A program made the position numbers and the translations under genes. Source: Agaribacterium haliotis (GTDB lineage Bacteria > Pseudomonadota > Gammaproteobacteria > Pseudomonadales > Cellvibrionaceae). Taken from it: a stretch of DNA of 64,000 nucleotides. Where the stretch lies: contig NZ_NKQJ01000009.1 of assembly GCF_002312815.1 (NCBI RefSeq), forward strand, positions 1 through 64,000. The letters are read 5' to 3'. Of the stretch, positions 26,649 to 35,137 are shown in pieces (position 1 is the first letter of the stretch; the number at the start of each line of letters is the position of its first letter). The notes beneath the pieces were generated by a model, which made no database searches, was not told where the DNA came from, and was given only the letters and a program-made list of their open reading frames with translations.

Positions 26649-27464
26649 ATGATTATCAATATTAAGCGGGCATTTTCTATAGCACTTATACTTCTTACGT
26701 TAGTTTTTTGTAAAGTCTATTTTAGCACCAACAACGTTTCTTTATACGAAGAAAAAATCACCTCCCCCCCCAACAAAGCAAGCGCAAAGATCTCATCGAC
26801 ATCAAGCCAATCTAACGATACCCACATAAACGTTTCTGGTTTTGAGGAAACTACCAGCATTAACTTTTCTAAAGTTTATAAAGAAATAGAATCCCGAAAC
26901 TATAAATCAATAAATTCATTTCACGGAATAAATGCACTATGCTCCTCGGTAGCTAGTTATGATCAAAAGCATGACTACTTAGTTGATAATTACTCTTATG
27001 GAGAGGAGGATGAGGATTTTCACGACTCACTTTATGAAAAATGCAAGAATATTAAAGTTAAAGATTTTGATGATTTAATTGAGTTATACACAAGAGCAAT
27101 TAATGACAATCAAAAAGAGGCAGAGTACTACTTGGCTATTACTTACCCACCTATGTTTAAGTCTCACTATGAATGGCTTTCTAAATCTGCCAGCTGGAAC
27201 AAACAATCAATTAAGCTTCTTTCAAATGTTATCGATAATTCTGAAGTTATCAATAACAAACAAAAACTATTCTGGTCTAAGGTCTATATTAACACCTTCC
27301 CCTCTAATAACGAGGTATTTTTAGATAGGATAGAAGAACTATCAACAAGTTTGGATGAGGTAGATAAGCTTGAGGTGGATAGCCTGATTCAGGATTGGCT
27401 TACATCTCCAGACGAAATAAGCAGAAGGATAATTATACAGGACCTAAACACTGGATGGCCATGA
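26649..27464 (+). CDS. Unrecognised membrane-anchored protein of the insert
   Basis: 271 residues. One N-terminal hydrophobic segment (about residues 9-25, FSIALILLTLVFCKVYF) could be a signal anchor. A Ser/Thr/Asn-rich linker (about 38-70) is followed by a mostly helical, acidic domain (about 75-271) with two or more cysteines. Repeated short helices such as LIELYTRAINDNQKEAEYYL give a TPR/Sel1-like feel, but no repeat can be fixed by eye. No family recognised. It lies 53 bases after the secreted-protein gene with a terminator between, so it probably has its own promoter. Confidence 0.7.
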   Translation: MIINIKRAFSIALILLTLVFCKVYFSTNNVSLYEEKITSPPNKASAKISSTSSQSNDTHINVSGFEETTSINFSKVYKEIESRNYKSINSFHGINALCSSVASYDQKHDYLVDNYSYGEEDEDFHDSLYEKCKNIKVKDFDDLIELYTRAINDNQKEAEYYLAITYPPMFKSHYEWLSKSASWNKQSIKLLSNVIDNSEVINNKQKLFWSKVYINTFPSNNEVFLDRIEELSTSLDEVDKLEVDSLIQDWLTSPDEISRRIIIQDLNTGWP

Positions 27465-27556
27465 TTAAAAATCACAAAAAAATAACTAATTTTTCTATAC
27501 ATATTCTCAACGACATACTTTATACATACGCCATCATCTAGCGATAATCATACTTA

Positions 27557-27711
27557 ACTTTACGACGTTGCCGGCCGAACCTACCAGCTTACAGCTACCC
27601 TTAGTCTGTAAGTAACGCTTTACTGGCCGGGCCAGAGGTGAGACCGGCTAGTTTTTTTCTTCCCCTACAACTGCGCTTGTTTTTACTCTCGCAAGCGCAG
27701 TTGATTTTTTA
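27557..27711 (+). repeat. Long direct repeat, copy B
   Basis: 154 of 155 bases identical to 24793-24947. Here it encodes only an out-of-context fragment of the receptor C-terminus followed by both hairpins. It marks the right boundary of the insert. Confidence 0.95.
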
Positions 27712-27737
27712 CAACAGCTCGCTAATTTAGCTTTCTT

Positions 27738-28340
27738 CTATTGCGATTGCTCTTCTTGCATCGCTTTCGCCAATTCTTTATTGCCGTTTTGTTTTAGTTT
27801 ATTCATTACATTTTCTCTATCGGCTAAAGATCGATTTTGGCTTAACTTAAACTTTCCCTGAACTTCAGTAATATTAATTTCTATACCGACAATCGCCGCG
27901 AGCATTGATTTTTTGTATTCGATGGCCCACGGCTGTTCAGCCAAAATCTCCGATTTTTTGTTTTCATATTTTTTGCTTAGTTCTTCAACTAACCACTTAA
28001 GTTTGTTTGCTTCACTAAATACACGAGCACAACCATAAATATGTACGGTCTGGTAATTCCAGGTTGGCACGCCGGCCGTGTCATACCATGCGGGGCTGAT
28101 ATAACCGTGCGGGCCCTGAAAGCTGAGCAGAACTTCCTGGCCACTGAGTTCAAGGTGCTGAACGTTGGCTTTGGCGATGTGGGCAAAAATGCTTTTTTTG
28201 TCTTCGGCGACTAAAAACGGTAATGCCGTTGAAAATATTCGCCCCTCTACTGAAGAGATAAGCTGGCCAAAGGCGTTGTTTTCAATAAATTCAAAGAGTT
28301 TTTCTTTGTCCTGAACCTTAAATATCTCAGGTATATGCAT
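27738..28340 (-). CDS. PaiB-like FMN-binding negative regulator family protein
   Basis: 200 residues of the PaiB family (split-barrel FMN-binding fold). Typical phrases are PHGYISPAWY, VPTWNYQTVHIYG and an early ISSVEGRIFSTALPFLV. In Bacillus, PaiB is linked to repression of protease and sporulation genes; the Gram-negative role is unclear. The foldback element begins only 22 bases upstream of the start codon, so the promoter must lie inside or beyond that element. Confidence 0.88.
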   Translation of the reverse strand: MHIPEIFKVQDKEKLFEFIENNAFGQLISSVEGRIFSTALPFLVAEDKKSIFAHIAKANVQHLELSGQEVLLSFQGPHGYISPAWYDTAGVPTWNYQTVHIYGCARVFSEANKLKWLVEELSKKYENKKSEILAEQPWAIEYKKSMLAAIVGIEINITEVQGKFKLSQNRSLADRENVMNKLKQNGNKELAKAMQEEQSQ

Positions 28341-28362
28341 AAGCTCTCGATTAAGTTCTCGT

Positions 28363-28629
28363 TAGGACCTGTTAACACTAATTAAATGCACTCTGTTGCG
28401 CCCTTCATTCTGCTATCAAGGCGTTTGGAGCGCAGTTTGGTTGCTCCAAATAAGCGACAAACAACACAGAGAGCGGGATGAGGGACGTAACCCGAAGGGC
28501 TGGGCCTGAATATCCGCCCCGATGCGTTACTTATCGCTTATTTAGCTTGCTAAACTGCGCTCAAAGTGCCTTTCTGGGCGAATATTCAGGCTCCAGCAGA
28601 GCGTATTTAATTAGTGTTAACAGGTCCTA
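28363..28629. mobile_element. Complete foldback miniature element (MITE-like), 267 bp
   Basis: The ends are inverted repeats of about 33 bases: left TAGGACCTGTTAACACTAAT and onward, right its near-perfect complement. Homology between the arms continues inward (for example GAGCGCAGTTT near 28430 and its complement near 28555; AAATAAGCGA and its complement), so much of the element can fold back on itself. No gene inside. A second copy starts the window at 1-77. Confidence 0.85.
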
Positions 28630-28639
28630 GTGTTGTTAT

Positions 28640-29386
28640 TTACAACTGGCTTCTACCGCTGCTTAACCAAACTGCCCAGTCGTCGCGACCATTCGCAGCT
28701 GCACAGGCGGCCGCGCGTTGGTGATCGTAACTGACTTTAATATGCTCTACACAGTATTGGCCAAGCTTGTTGTCGACTATTGCATAGCTCGCGTGCGCGC
28801 TGCCGCTTTGCATGGCGTGGGCAACAGGTTCTAAATCGGTATAAGCTGGCAGACCAACACTGCCGGGGTTGACAACTAACTGCTCGTTATTGAGTGCAAC
28901 AGACCTTGCGATATGGCTGTGGCCACACAAGACCAATGCCTGTTCAACACCGCTAAGCAGCGCTTTGATTTCGTTTTGTTGGCGAAGTTCGGGCGAGCCG
29001 TTTTTTATGTTTTCAAGTAGGTAAATAAGATCACTCTGCGCACTGCCGTGGCAGAGAAAGATTTTGTTGTCGATATTTAGGTTTGCCGGCAGCTGCTTAA
29101 GCCAATTTATCGCCGCCTGTGTTAATTGTTTGTGAATAAACGCCAGGGTAGGATTTTCCGCGAGTTCACCCTCGCTCGCTTCGTATATTTGCCGGTCTTG
29201 ATTGCCGCGAATGGTAATAAATGAGTGCCGCATTAACAGCTCGTAAGTCTGTTGTGGCGCTATAGGGCCGTAGAGAATATCACCTAAGTTTATTTTTAGA
29301 TCGATATTTCTTCCGGCGAGATCAGCCAGTACGGCTTCAAGAGCAAAGATATTACTGTGTATGTCCGACAGTACCGCGATACGCAT
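28640..29386 (-). CDS. Calcineurin-like metallophosphoesterase (YfcE/MJ0936 type)
   Basis: 248 residues. The family motifs are DIHSN (residues 8-12), a GDILYGP segment near 37-43, RGNQD near 60, CHGS near 113 and CGHSH near 155, ending the metal site, then NPGSVGLP. It hydrolyses phosphodiesters or phosphomonoesters with two metal ions; natural substrate unknown. It ends 11 bases from the foldback element, and no separate terminator is seen, so the element's hairpin could serve as one. Confidence 0.88.
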   Translation of the reverse strand: MRIAVLSDIHSNIFALEAVLADLAGRNIDLKINLGDILYGPIAPQQTYELLMRHSFITIRGNQDRQIYEASEGELAENPTLAFIHKQLTQAAINWLKQLPANLNIDNKIFLCHGSAQSDLIYLLENIKNGSPELRQQNEIKALLSGVEQALVLCGHSHIARSVALNNEQLVVNPGSVGLPAYTDLEPVAHAMQSGSAHASYAIVDNKLGQYCVEHIKVSYDHQRAAACAAANGRDDWAVWLSSGRSQL

Positions 29387-29436
29387 ATTCCATTCCTACG
29401 GCTGTTGATAAGTTATCTGCGGTGTTAAAGGCCAAA

Positions 29437-30687
29437 CTAACGCTGGGGCAGGCGCAGTTCCACTTTCAGGCCGCCAGCTTCAGCATCCAATAAGCGCATG
29501 CTGCCGCCGTGCAATTTAGCTATTCGCTCCACCGTTGGCAAACCCAAACCAAAACCAAAACCGGAATCGGCGCTATCGGCCTTGCGTTTAAACGGAAGTT
29601 TTAGCTGCTGCTTTTCAGCATCACTTAAACCGGGGCCGTCGTCACTAACTGCAATAATAACAGCGCCGCTCTCGAGCCAGGCACTGACAGTAATTTTTTG
29701 CCGCGCAAAACGACGTGCATTGCCCACCAGGTTGCTCAGTGCAAGTTTAATTAACAGTGGGTTGGCAACAAGCTCCAGGCCTTCGCTAAAATCGCTGCAA
29801 AGTTGCGGCGGCTGCTCCCAGATAAACGCATCGGCAAGCTGCTCAAACAGTTCGGCAACAGCTAGCTTCTCACTGCCGAGCTGTTCGGCGGCACCCAGGC
29901 GGCTGTAGTTCAGCATCGCCGCGCTCAAGTTTTCTATTTCTTTTAAGTCGTCTTTAATGGCCTGCAGCGCCTGCTGCTGTTTTTCATTTTTTACATCAAA
30001 AGCCAGCAGTGAAAAACTAGCTCGCGCCAGCGGCGTGCGCAGCTCGTGGCTAAGCCCGCGAGTCAGCTCTTGCTGACAGCTAATTAGCCAGCGTATCTGC
30101 TCGGCCATGTATTCAAAACTCTGCTGCATGCTGGCAATGGGCTCGGAAGAGGCCGGCAACTCAAGCTCTTGCTGGTGGTCTTGGGCAAAAGCCAGCATCG
30201 CTGAGCGCAATCTATCCAAGCCGGCGAGCAGCGGTTTTAACCACAGCCACAGAATAAACGCCAGCAGCAGGTAAAATAGTACTGAAAAAATCTGGTGCCC
30301 GAAGTGGGGCGGGCTAATCGGGCCGATAATCAGCTGCAACTCAAGCTCGGGAAAAGACTTAATATAAAAGTGCTGCGCATCTTTTTTTAATATTTGCAGA
30401 TCGTTGCTGTGTGCCTTGGCACCGGAAATATACACATCACTGTATTTGTGTACACGAACATCATAGGCCAAGTCGAGCTGCTCAAGGCTGTCAGCACCCC
30501 CGTGACGAAGCTGAGCTTCGATCAACACCAGGGCCGTATCGAGCCAGACATCATCTTCGTGCTGCAGCCATTTAGACCACAGCCAATCGCTGACAAAAAC
30601 ACTGAGCAGTAAAACACTGAATAAACTTAAAACCGTGCGCCAGCCACTAAAAGCTTTATCCGCTTTTACTGCTGGAGGCTTGTTCAC
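29437..30687 (-). CDS. Two-component sensor histidine kinase
   Basis: 416 residues. It has two membrane segments (about 20-40 and 135-157) around a small periplasmic domain and a HAMP-like linker. The H box is GLSHELRTPLARASF (about 215-229). The ATPase motifs are LSNLVGNARRF, SDDGPGLSDAE and FGFGLGLPTVERIAKLHGG. It overlaps the response regulator gene by 4 bases and is its cognate kinase. The cluster with MipA/OmpV and DUF3019 proteins suggests an envelope-related signal. Confidence 0.93.
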   Translation of the reverse strand: MNKPPAVKADKAFSGWRTVLSLFSVLLLSVFVSDWLWSKWLQHEDDVWLDTALVLIEAQLRHGGADSLEQLDLAYDVRVHKYSDVYISGAKAHSNDLQILKKDAQHFYIKSFPELELQLIIGPISPPHFGHQIFSVLFYLLLAFILWLWLKPLLAGLDRLRSAMLAFAQDHQQELELPASSEPIASMQQSFEYMAEQIRWLISCQQELTRGLSHELRTPLARASFSLLAFDVKNEKQQQALQAIKDDLKEIENLSAAMLNYSRLGAAEQLGSEKLAVAELFEQLADAFIWEQPPQLCSDFSEGLELVANPLLIKLALSNLVGNARRFARQKITVSAWLESGAVIIAVSDDGPGLSDAEKQQLKLPFKRKADSADSGFGFGLGLPTVERIAKLHGGSMRLLDAEAGGLKVELRLPQR

Positions 30688-31397
30688 CAGGCCTCCGAAA
30701 CCAGCAAATAGCCTTTGCTTCTGACTGTGCGTATGCGTGTGCCGTGCTCGGCTTCATTAGCATTGCTGTTTTTAGTTTCGAGTTTTTTGCGCAGGCGGGA
30801 AATTTGAATATCAACACTGCGATCGAGGCCGTCGTATTCAACACCCTTGACCTCGCGGTAGAGTTCATCGCGGCTAACGATGTTGTCGGCGCGCTCGGCC
30901 AGCAGGCTCAGCAGCGAAAATTCCAAATTGCTGAGTTTGATCTCGCGGCCCTCGAGCCATACCTGTTGCGAGCGCGGAACAATTTTCAGCGATTTAATTT
31001 CCAGCGCCTGCGAAGCGGCGGAACTGGCCGGCCGGTGTCTGCGCAAAAACGCCCGCACTCTGGCCAATAACACCATTGGCTCAACTGGCTTGCAGATAAA
31101 ATCGTCGGCGCCGGCGTCGAGGCCGTCGATTTGTTCGGCGCTGCTGTCGCGCGCGGTCAACATTAATAGCGGGCCGCTGTAGTGGCGGCGCAGATCGGCA
31201 CACAGCTCAAGGCCGTCGCCATCGGGCAGGCCTAAGTCCAACAGGATAAGTGCCGGAACAGCGGCACTGAGGCAGCGAAGCGCATCGGCGCAGCTTCCTG
31301 CCACCTGCACCTCGTAGCCGTGCTGGCGCAAGAAATTTGCCGTTAGCGTCGCGAGTTTAAGGTCGTCTTCGACAAGCAAAATACTACTGGTGCTCAT
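30684..31397 (-). CDS. OmpR/PhoB-family response regulator
   Basis: About 237 residues. The receiver domain has acidic pair EDD near residue 10, phospho-acceptor Asp in LILLDLGLPDGDG, TAR, and Lys in FICKP. The C-terminal winged helix lies near 140-235 (LSNLEFSLLSLLAE, DELYREVKG, VDIQISRLRKKLE, IRTVRSKGYLL). ATG 31397 is preferred to an earlier TTG at 31427. It lies 14 bases after the DUF3019 gene, in a four-gene operon. Confidence 0.93.
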   Translation of the reverse strand: MSTSSILLVEDDLKLATLTANFLRQHGYEVQVAGSCADALRCLSAAVPALILLDLGLPDGDGLELCADLRRHYSGPLLMLTARDSSAEQIDGLDAGADDFICKPVEPMVLLARVRAFLRRHRPASSAASQALEIKSLKIVPRSQQVWLEGREIKLSNLEFSLLSLLAERADNIVSRDELYREVKGVEYDGLDRSVDIQISRLRKKLETKNSNANEAEHGTRIRTVRSKGYLLVSEAW

Positions 31398-31411
31398 GGT
31401 CGCCCTATTAT

Positions 31412-31822
31412 TTAAATCAGGTTCCAAATATGGCGGCGACTGCGCGCCTTATTGCCGCCACTGACTAGCGTAGCCAGTTCGAGCAGCTCGCTCGCCAACT
31501 TTACGCTTGAGCCCGGCTCGCTGAGCCAGAACTGCAAATCTTCACTGATATGTAACTCGACTTCATGCTCTCCGCCGTCGTGCGAGGGCCAACAGCGCAG
31601 GGGCTCAGCTTCGGCCAGGGCCGAATAGATGCAATAGTTGCCCGCTTCCCGGGCCTGCCATTTCAAAAGAACCTCGACGCTGCAGGGCTGGCTTTCTTTA
31701 TACCTGAGACAGAGCTTGGGTTTTACCCACAAAGTCAGATGCGCTCGCTCAGCAGAAGCTTGTGTCCCGGCAGCGGTGATGCAGACCAAAAGCATGAGCA
31801 AAGTTCTTAGCTTTGCTCTCAT
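31412..31822 (-). CDS. DUF3019 family periplasmic protein
   Basis: 136 residues. It has a signal peptide to about residue 24 (QASA-ER). The mature part has the family pattern LxVxPKLCLRYKESQPC then a tryptophan-rich core, with several cysteines likely disulfide-bonded in the periplasm. Function unknown. In related bacteria DUF3019 genes accompany MipA/OmpV and a two-component system, as here. Only 2 bases separate it from the MipA/OmpV gene. Confidence 0.8.
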   Translation of the reverse strand: MRAKLRTLLMLLVCITAAGTQASAERAHLTLWVKPKLCLRYKESQPCSVEVLLKWQAREAGNYCIYSALAEAEPLRCWPSHDGGEHEVELHISEDLQFWLSEPGSSVKLASELLELATLVSGGNKARSRRHIWNLI

Positions 31823-31824
31823 TG

Positions 31825-32814
31825 TCAGAACTTATATTTCAAACCCGTAAAAAAAGTGCTGATAGCATCGTCTTCTACTATCGGGCTGTCAACAATGGAT
31901 GCATCGAGACGTTTATATCGATAGCTCGTGCCCCAAAACAAACGGGGGCTCAGAGCGTAGTTGATCAGTATCGAATACTCGCTATTTAGCGAGGCTCCCG
32001 GTTGATACTGCAGATCGTCGCTGCCGCTATCTGCGGCATCAAAACCAAAATAATAGTTGGCGAGCCTGGCGTCGAGCCAGTTGAGCTCAAACCCGGGCTG
32101 TACGTGCCAGCGGCCGAGTATCAGGTTGTAGGCGTAGGCGAGCTTTATTTTGTTGCCTCTGTGTTTGTCGCTGATATCGGTCAGTGCGGCGACATAGACA
32201 TCCCCCCAATAACTGCTGTCAGAGCCGAGTTCATATAAGAACTCAGTGCCGCCAAGCACGGATTGATCTCGGTCCGGCAGGCTTATTTCCATACTCAGTT
32301 GCTGCGGCCCAGCCAAGCGCTCGTCTGTTGTCGGCTGCTTGAGCTCGGGTTCTTCGCTCGGCGCATCTGGCTGCGGGTCGGGCACGAGCTGTGGCCCAAA
32401 GCTGTCGCCGTCACCAAAGACTTGATCACTTTCTATCGGGTCGGCTGGCGCCGGAGAGAAAACCGGCTCCGGTGCATCGGCGGCGTAGCTCTCAACCCCG
32501 GCGAGCCCGCCTATGCTAATGCCCATATCAGCGAGGTCGCTGAGCACACCGCGCTCGTCGTTCAGCTCGGCTAACACATTCCACGACCAGCGCTCACCGT
32601 CGAGCACAAACACACCAACATCGGTGTTATCAAAAAAGAAGCGTTTGCCATACCAGGCAAAATCGACATTCAGATACAGCGGCTGATCGTCCTGGCCAAC
32701 TAGCGCCTGGGTGCGCTGGCCCAAACCGGGCGCAACCGCAACATACCACTCGGCCTGAGCGCTATAGCTGAGCAGAAGAAATAACAGGGTAAAAGGGCGA
32801 AGTACTGCAAACAT
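31825..32814 (-). CDS. MipA/OmpV family outer-membrane protein
   Basis: About 329 residues. Signal peptide (cleavage near AQA-EW) and a beta-barrel typical of MipA/OmpV: FAWYGKRFFF early, TGLKYKF at the end with terminal Phe. An acidic, proline-rich insert of about 70 residues (around 125-195, with PEPVFSPAPADPIESDQ) interrupts the barrel and looks disordered; it is not usual for the family. The start at 32814 gives a proper signal peptide; a GTG at 32850 is possible. No good ribosome site is visible for either. First gene of the operon with DUF3019, regulator and kinase. Confidence 0.83.
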   Translation of the reverse strand: MFAVLRPFTLLFLLLSYSAQAEWYVAVAPGLGQRTQALVGQDDQPLYLNVDFAWYGKRFFFDNTDVGVFVLDGERWSWNVLAELNDERGVLSDLADMGISIGGLAGVESYAADAPEPVFSPAPADPIESDQVFGDGDSFGPQLVPDPQPDAPSEEPELKQPTTDERLAGPQQLSMEISLPDRDQSVLGGTEFLYELGSDSSYWGDVYVAALTDISDKHRGNKIKLAYAYNLILGRWHVQPGFELNWLDARLANYYFGFDAADSGSDDLQYQPGASLNSEYSILINYALSPRLFWGTSYRYKRLDASIVDSPIVEDDAISTFFTGLKYKF

Positions 32815-33002
32815 AAACGCAGCATAAGCCCGGGCCCGCGCAACAACCACTGATTTTTTGTATCAACTTTGTTGCAGTTGTATTGCGAGCCCAAGTGCTA
32901 GCAGCTGCTACAAAAGCGCAACAGACGTCAGTGCTGAAGCTGAGTAGACTCTGTGCCCATCAAACTCACGCAGTAACAATAATGATTAGCGGAACACGGA
33001 CC

Positions 33003-35063
33003 ATGAAGCTTCAACTACGCAGCCGGATGCTGCCGCTCACTGCGGCACTGTGCACAGTCATGCTCGGCGCCTGTGGCGCTGGCGGCAACGAAGACACAGC
33101 CACAGTCGAGCCAGAACCCGGCTTGAGCCCGGTTGCGCGCGATACCAGCAACAGCTTTTTGGTTAAAATTGCCGATCAGGCTGAGCTTGAGCAAAAAATC
33201 AAAAAAAACTATCTGCGCGCCCGCCCGCAGCAGTACCAAAGGCCTTCGGCGCTGCCGGTGATGCTGGCCGCACCACTTGAAGCGGCCGGCGCTGCAAACT
33301 CCGCCAGTGCAGATAGCAGCGACAATTATTCGAGCACCTACAGCGTTGAAAGCGGGGTGGCCGAAGCCGACATTATCAAATACGACGGCAAACAGCTGTA
33401 TATCGCCCTGCAATATCGCCACGACAACGGCGCTGCGTTTGACAGTGCTGCGTTACATAACCCGGCTTTGTGTGACGGCGCCGACTGCCCGGTTTTTTAT
33501 AGCCCTGCGGTTAAAGTGCTTAGCGCCAGTGCCGAACAGCAGTACACCGAGCCCTACGGCCAGATAGAGCTGCCGAACAACGAGTACCTCGACGGCCTGT
33601 ATCTGGATGATAAGCAAGTGCTTACTCTGAGCACAGAGCAGCAGTTTTACGCCTGGGGTGACAGCTGGATCGATGCTGCCAACTGGGTAAGCGACAATCA
33701 CATTACTGTGCGCGGCTTTGACAAAACTCAACTGCAGCAGCAGTGGCAGTTGCAGATAGACGGGGCGCTGGTGCAGAGCCGGCGCATTGCTTCAACGCTC
33801 TATGTAGTGAGTCGTTACACACCCCAGCTTCCGGGTATTAGCCTGTATCCGGCCAGTGACGAAGCCCGGCTGCAGAATCAGCAAGCCCTTAACGAACTAG
33901 AGCTTGGCCAACATTTACCCCAGATCAACATCAACGGCGAGCAGCAGAACCTGTTTGAAGCCAATAATTGCATGGCCCTAAACGACAAAGCCGATGCGCT
34001 TATTGGCCAAGCCACCTTGACTACCGTCACCGCTATTGAGCTCAATGCGCCCGAACAAACACGCAGTTACTGCATCGCCGCACCGGCCAGCGGCGTTTAT
34101 ATCAGCGCTAATTCCCTGTACCTGACGGCCCCAGGCCTGGACTGGGAAAAACAACAAACCAGCATTCACAAGTTTGCACTCGCGGCCAATAGCGCCGAAC
34201 AGAGCGCATTAAACTATCGCGGTTCGGCAACCGTCGAAGGCGCGCTTTGGCTGCACGGCAATAGCGAGTTCCGCATCAACGAGCACAAGGGTGTACTGCG
34301 GCTGCTGACCTCGAGCTGGCAGCAGGATGAAAACGACTGGATAGACCACCACCTACACCTATTAAAAGAAGATACCAGCCAAGTTCAGCTAAATGTGATT
34401 GCGAGTTTGCCAAATGCCGAACAACCAGCGGAAATTGGCAAAGCCAACGAAGATCTCTACGGCGTGCGTTTTTTTGGCGACAGGGCCTACGCGGTGACCT
34501 TTGAGCAAACTGACCCGCTCTATGTCTTTGATTTAAGTAATGCGGAACAGCCGCGCATTGCCGGTGAACTCGAGATTCCCGGTTTTAACGAGCTGTTGCA
34601 CCCGGTCAACAACAGCTTATTAATTGGCTTTGGGCTTGAGCAAAACCAACTCAAGCTGGAACTGTTTAACGTCAGTGATATCTCCGCACCACAGAGCTTA
34701 AGCAAGCTATTTCTCGGCGATGGCACTCATTACGAGTGGTCCGAAGCGAGCTATCAGCGCCACGCATTTACCTACCTTGCCGGTGAAGACTCAGATCGCA
34801 TTGCCATTCCAAGCCGGCTCTACAACAGCTCATCGCGCGCATCCAGTGCCAAGCTCTATATGTTTGAGTTGCAAAACAAAAACGCCTCAGCCGAGGCAGC
34901 CCTGCTGAACGAGCTGGGCCACTTTCGCGTAGATAGCGACAACCAGCTCTGGCAGCCGCAAGCTCAGCGCAGTGTTTTACACAACAACACTGTGTTTTTC
35001 TTAAGTGGCGATCAAGTCTGGACCGGATCTTGGGGCGGCGTGCTAGTCGACGATCCCAACTAG
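33003..35063 (+). CDS. Beta-propeller domain lipoprotein
   Basis: 686 residues from ATG 33003 (other in-frame starts upstream are less likely). A lipoprotein signal with lipobox LGAC (Cys24) is followed by a family pattern that marks the secreted beta-propeller family (Beta_propel): YSVESGVAEADIIKYDGKQL. Later repeats include ISLYPASD, EDLYGVRFFGDRAYAVTFEQTDP and SDRIAIPSRLY. A probable surface or periplasmic scaffold; function unknown. Divergent from the MipA operon. Followed by two hairpins. Confidence 0.85.
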   Translation: MKLQLRSRMLPLTAALCTVMLGACGAGGNEDTATVEPEPGLSPVARDTSNSFLVKIADQAELEQKIKKNYLRARPQQYQRPSALPVMLAAPLEAAGAANSASADSSDNYSSTYSVESGVAEADIIKYDGKQLYIALQYRHDNGAAFDSAALHNPALCDGADCPVFYSPAVKVLSASAEQQYTEPYGQIELPNNEYLDGLYLDDKQVLTLSTEQQFYAWGDSWIDAANWVSDNHITVRGFDKTQLQQQWQLQIDGALVQSRRIASTLYVVSRYTPQLPGISLYPASDEARLQNQQALNELELGQHLPQININGEQQNLFEANNCMALNDKADALIGQATLTTVTAIELNAPEQTRSYCIAAPASGVYISANSLYLTAPGLDWEKQQTSIHKFALAANSAEQSALNYRGSATVEGALWLHGNSEFRINEHKGVLRLLTSSWQQDENDWIDHHLHLLKEDTSQVQLNVIASLPNAEQPAEIGKANEDLYGVRFFGDRAYAVTFEQTDPLYVFDLSNAEQPRIAGELEIPGFNELLHPVNNSLLIGFGLEQNQLKLELFNVSDISAPQSLSKLFLGDGTHYEWSEASYQRHAFTYLAGEDSDRIAIPSRLYNSSSRASSAKLYMFELQNKNASAEAALLNELGHFRVDSDNQLWQPQAQRSVLHNNTVFFLSGDQVWTGSWGGVLVDDPN

Positions 35064-35089
35064 AGCACAACTGCCGTGCTCTATTTTTC

Positions 35090-35119
35090 GCGGCCCCGCC
35101 CAACGGGGCCGCTTTTTTT
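35090..35119 (+). terminator. Terminator after beta-propeller gene
   Basis: Stem GCGGCCCCG / CGGGGCCGC then TTTTTTT. A second small hairpin TAGAGCAC / GTGCTCTA at 35061-35083 begins at the stop codon. Confidence 0.92.
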
Positions 35120-35137
35120 ACAAGCCTGCACACTGCA

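Larger units (their letters stand above)
24948..27556. mobile_element. AT-rich genomic insert bounded by 155-bp direct repeats
   Basis: About 2.6 kb of visibly AT-rich DNA lies between the two copies of the receptor 3'-end repeat. It contains a small ORF, two unrecognised genes with AT-rich codon choice, and no integrase or transposase. The likely history is integration of a circle or donor segment by recombination within the 155-bp homology, leaving a copy on each side. The alternative, a local duplication followed by replacement, is less simple. Confidence 0.65.

Noticed and set aside
24948-27556. Integron cassette array or prophage remnant
   Set aside because: No attC-like imperfect palindromes after each gene, no integrase, no phage genes; flanking repeats are long and derived from a host gene end.
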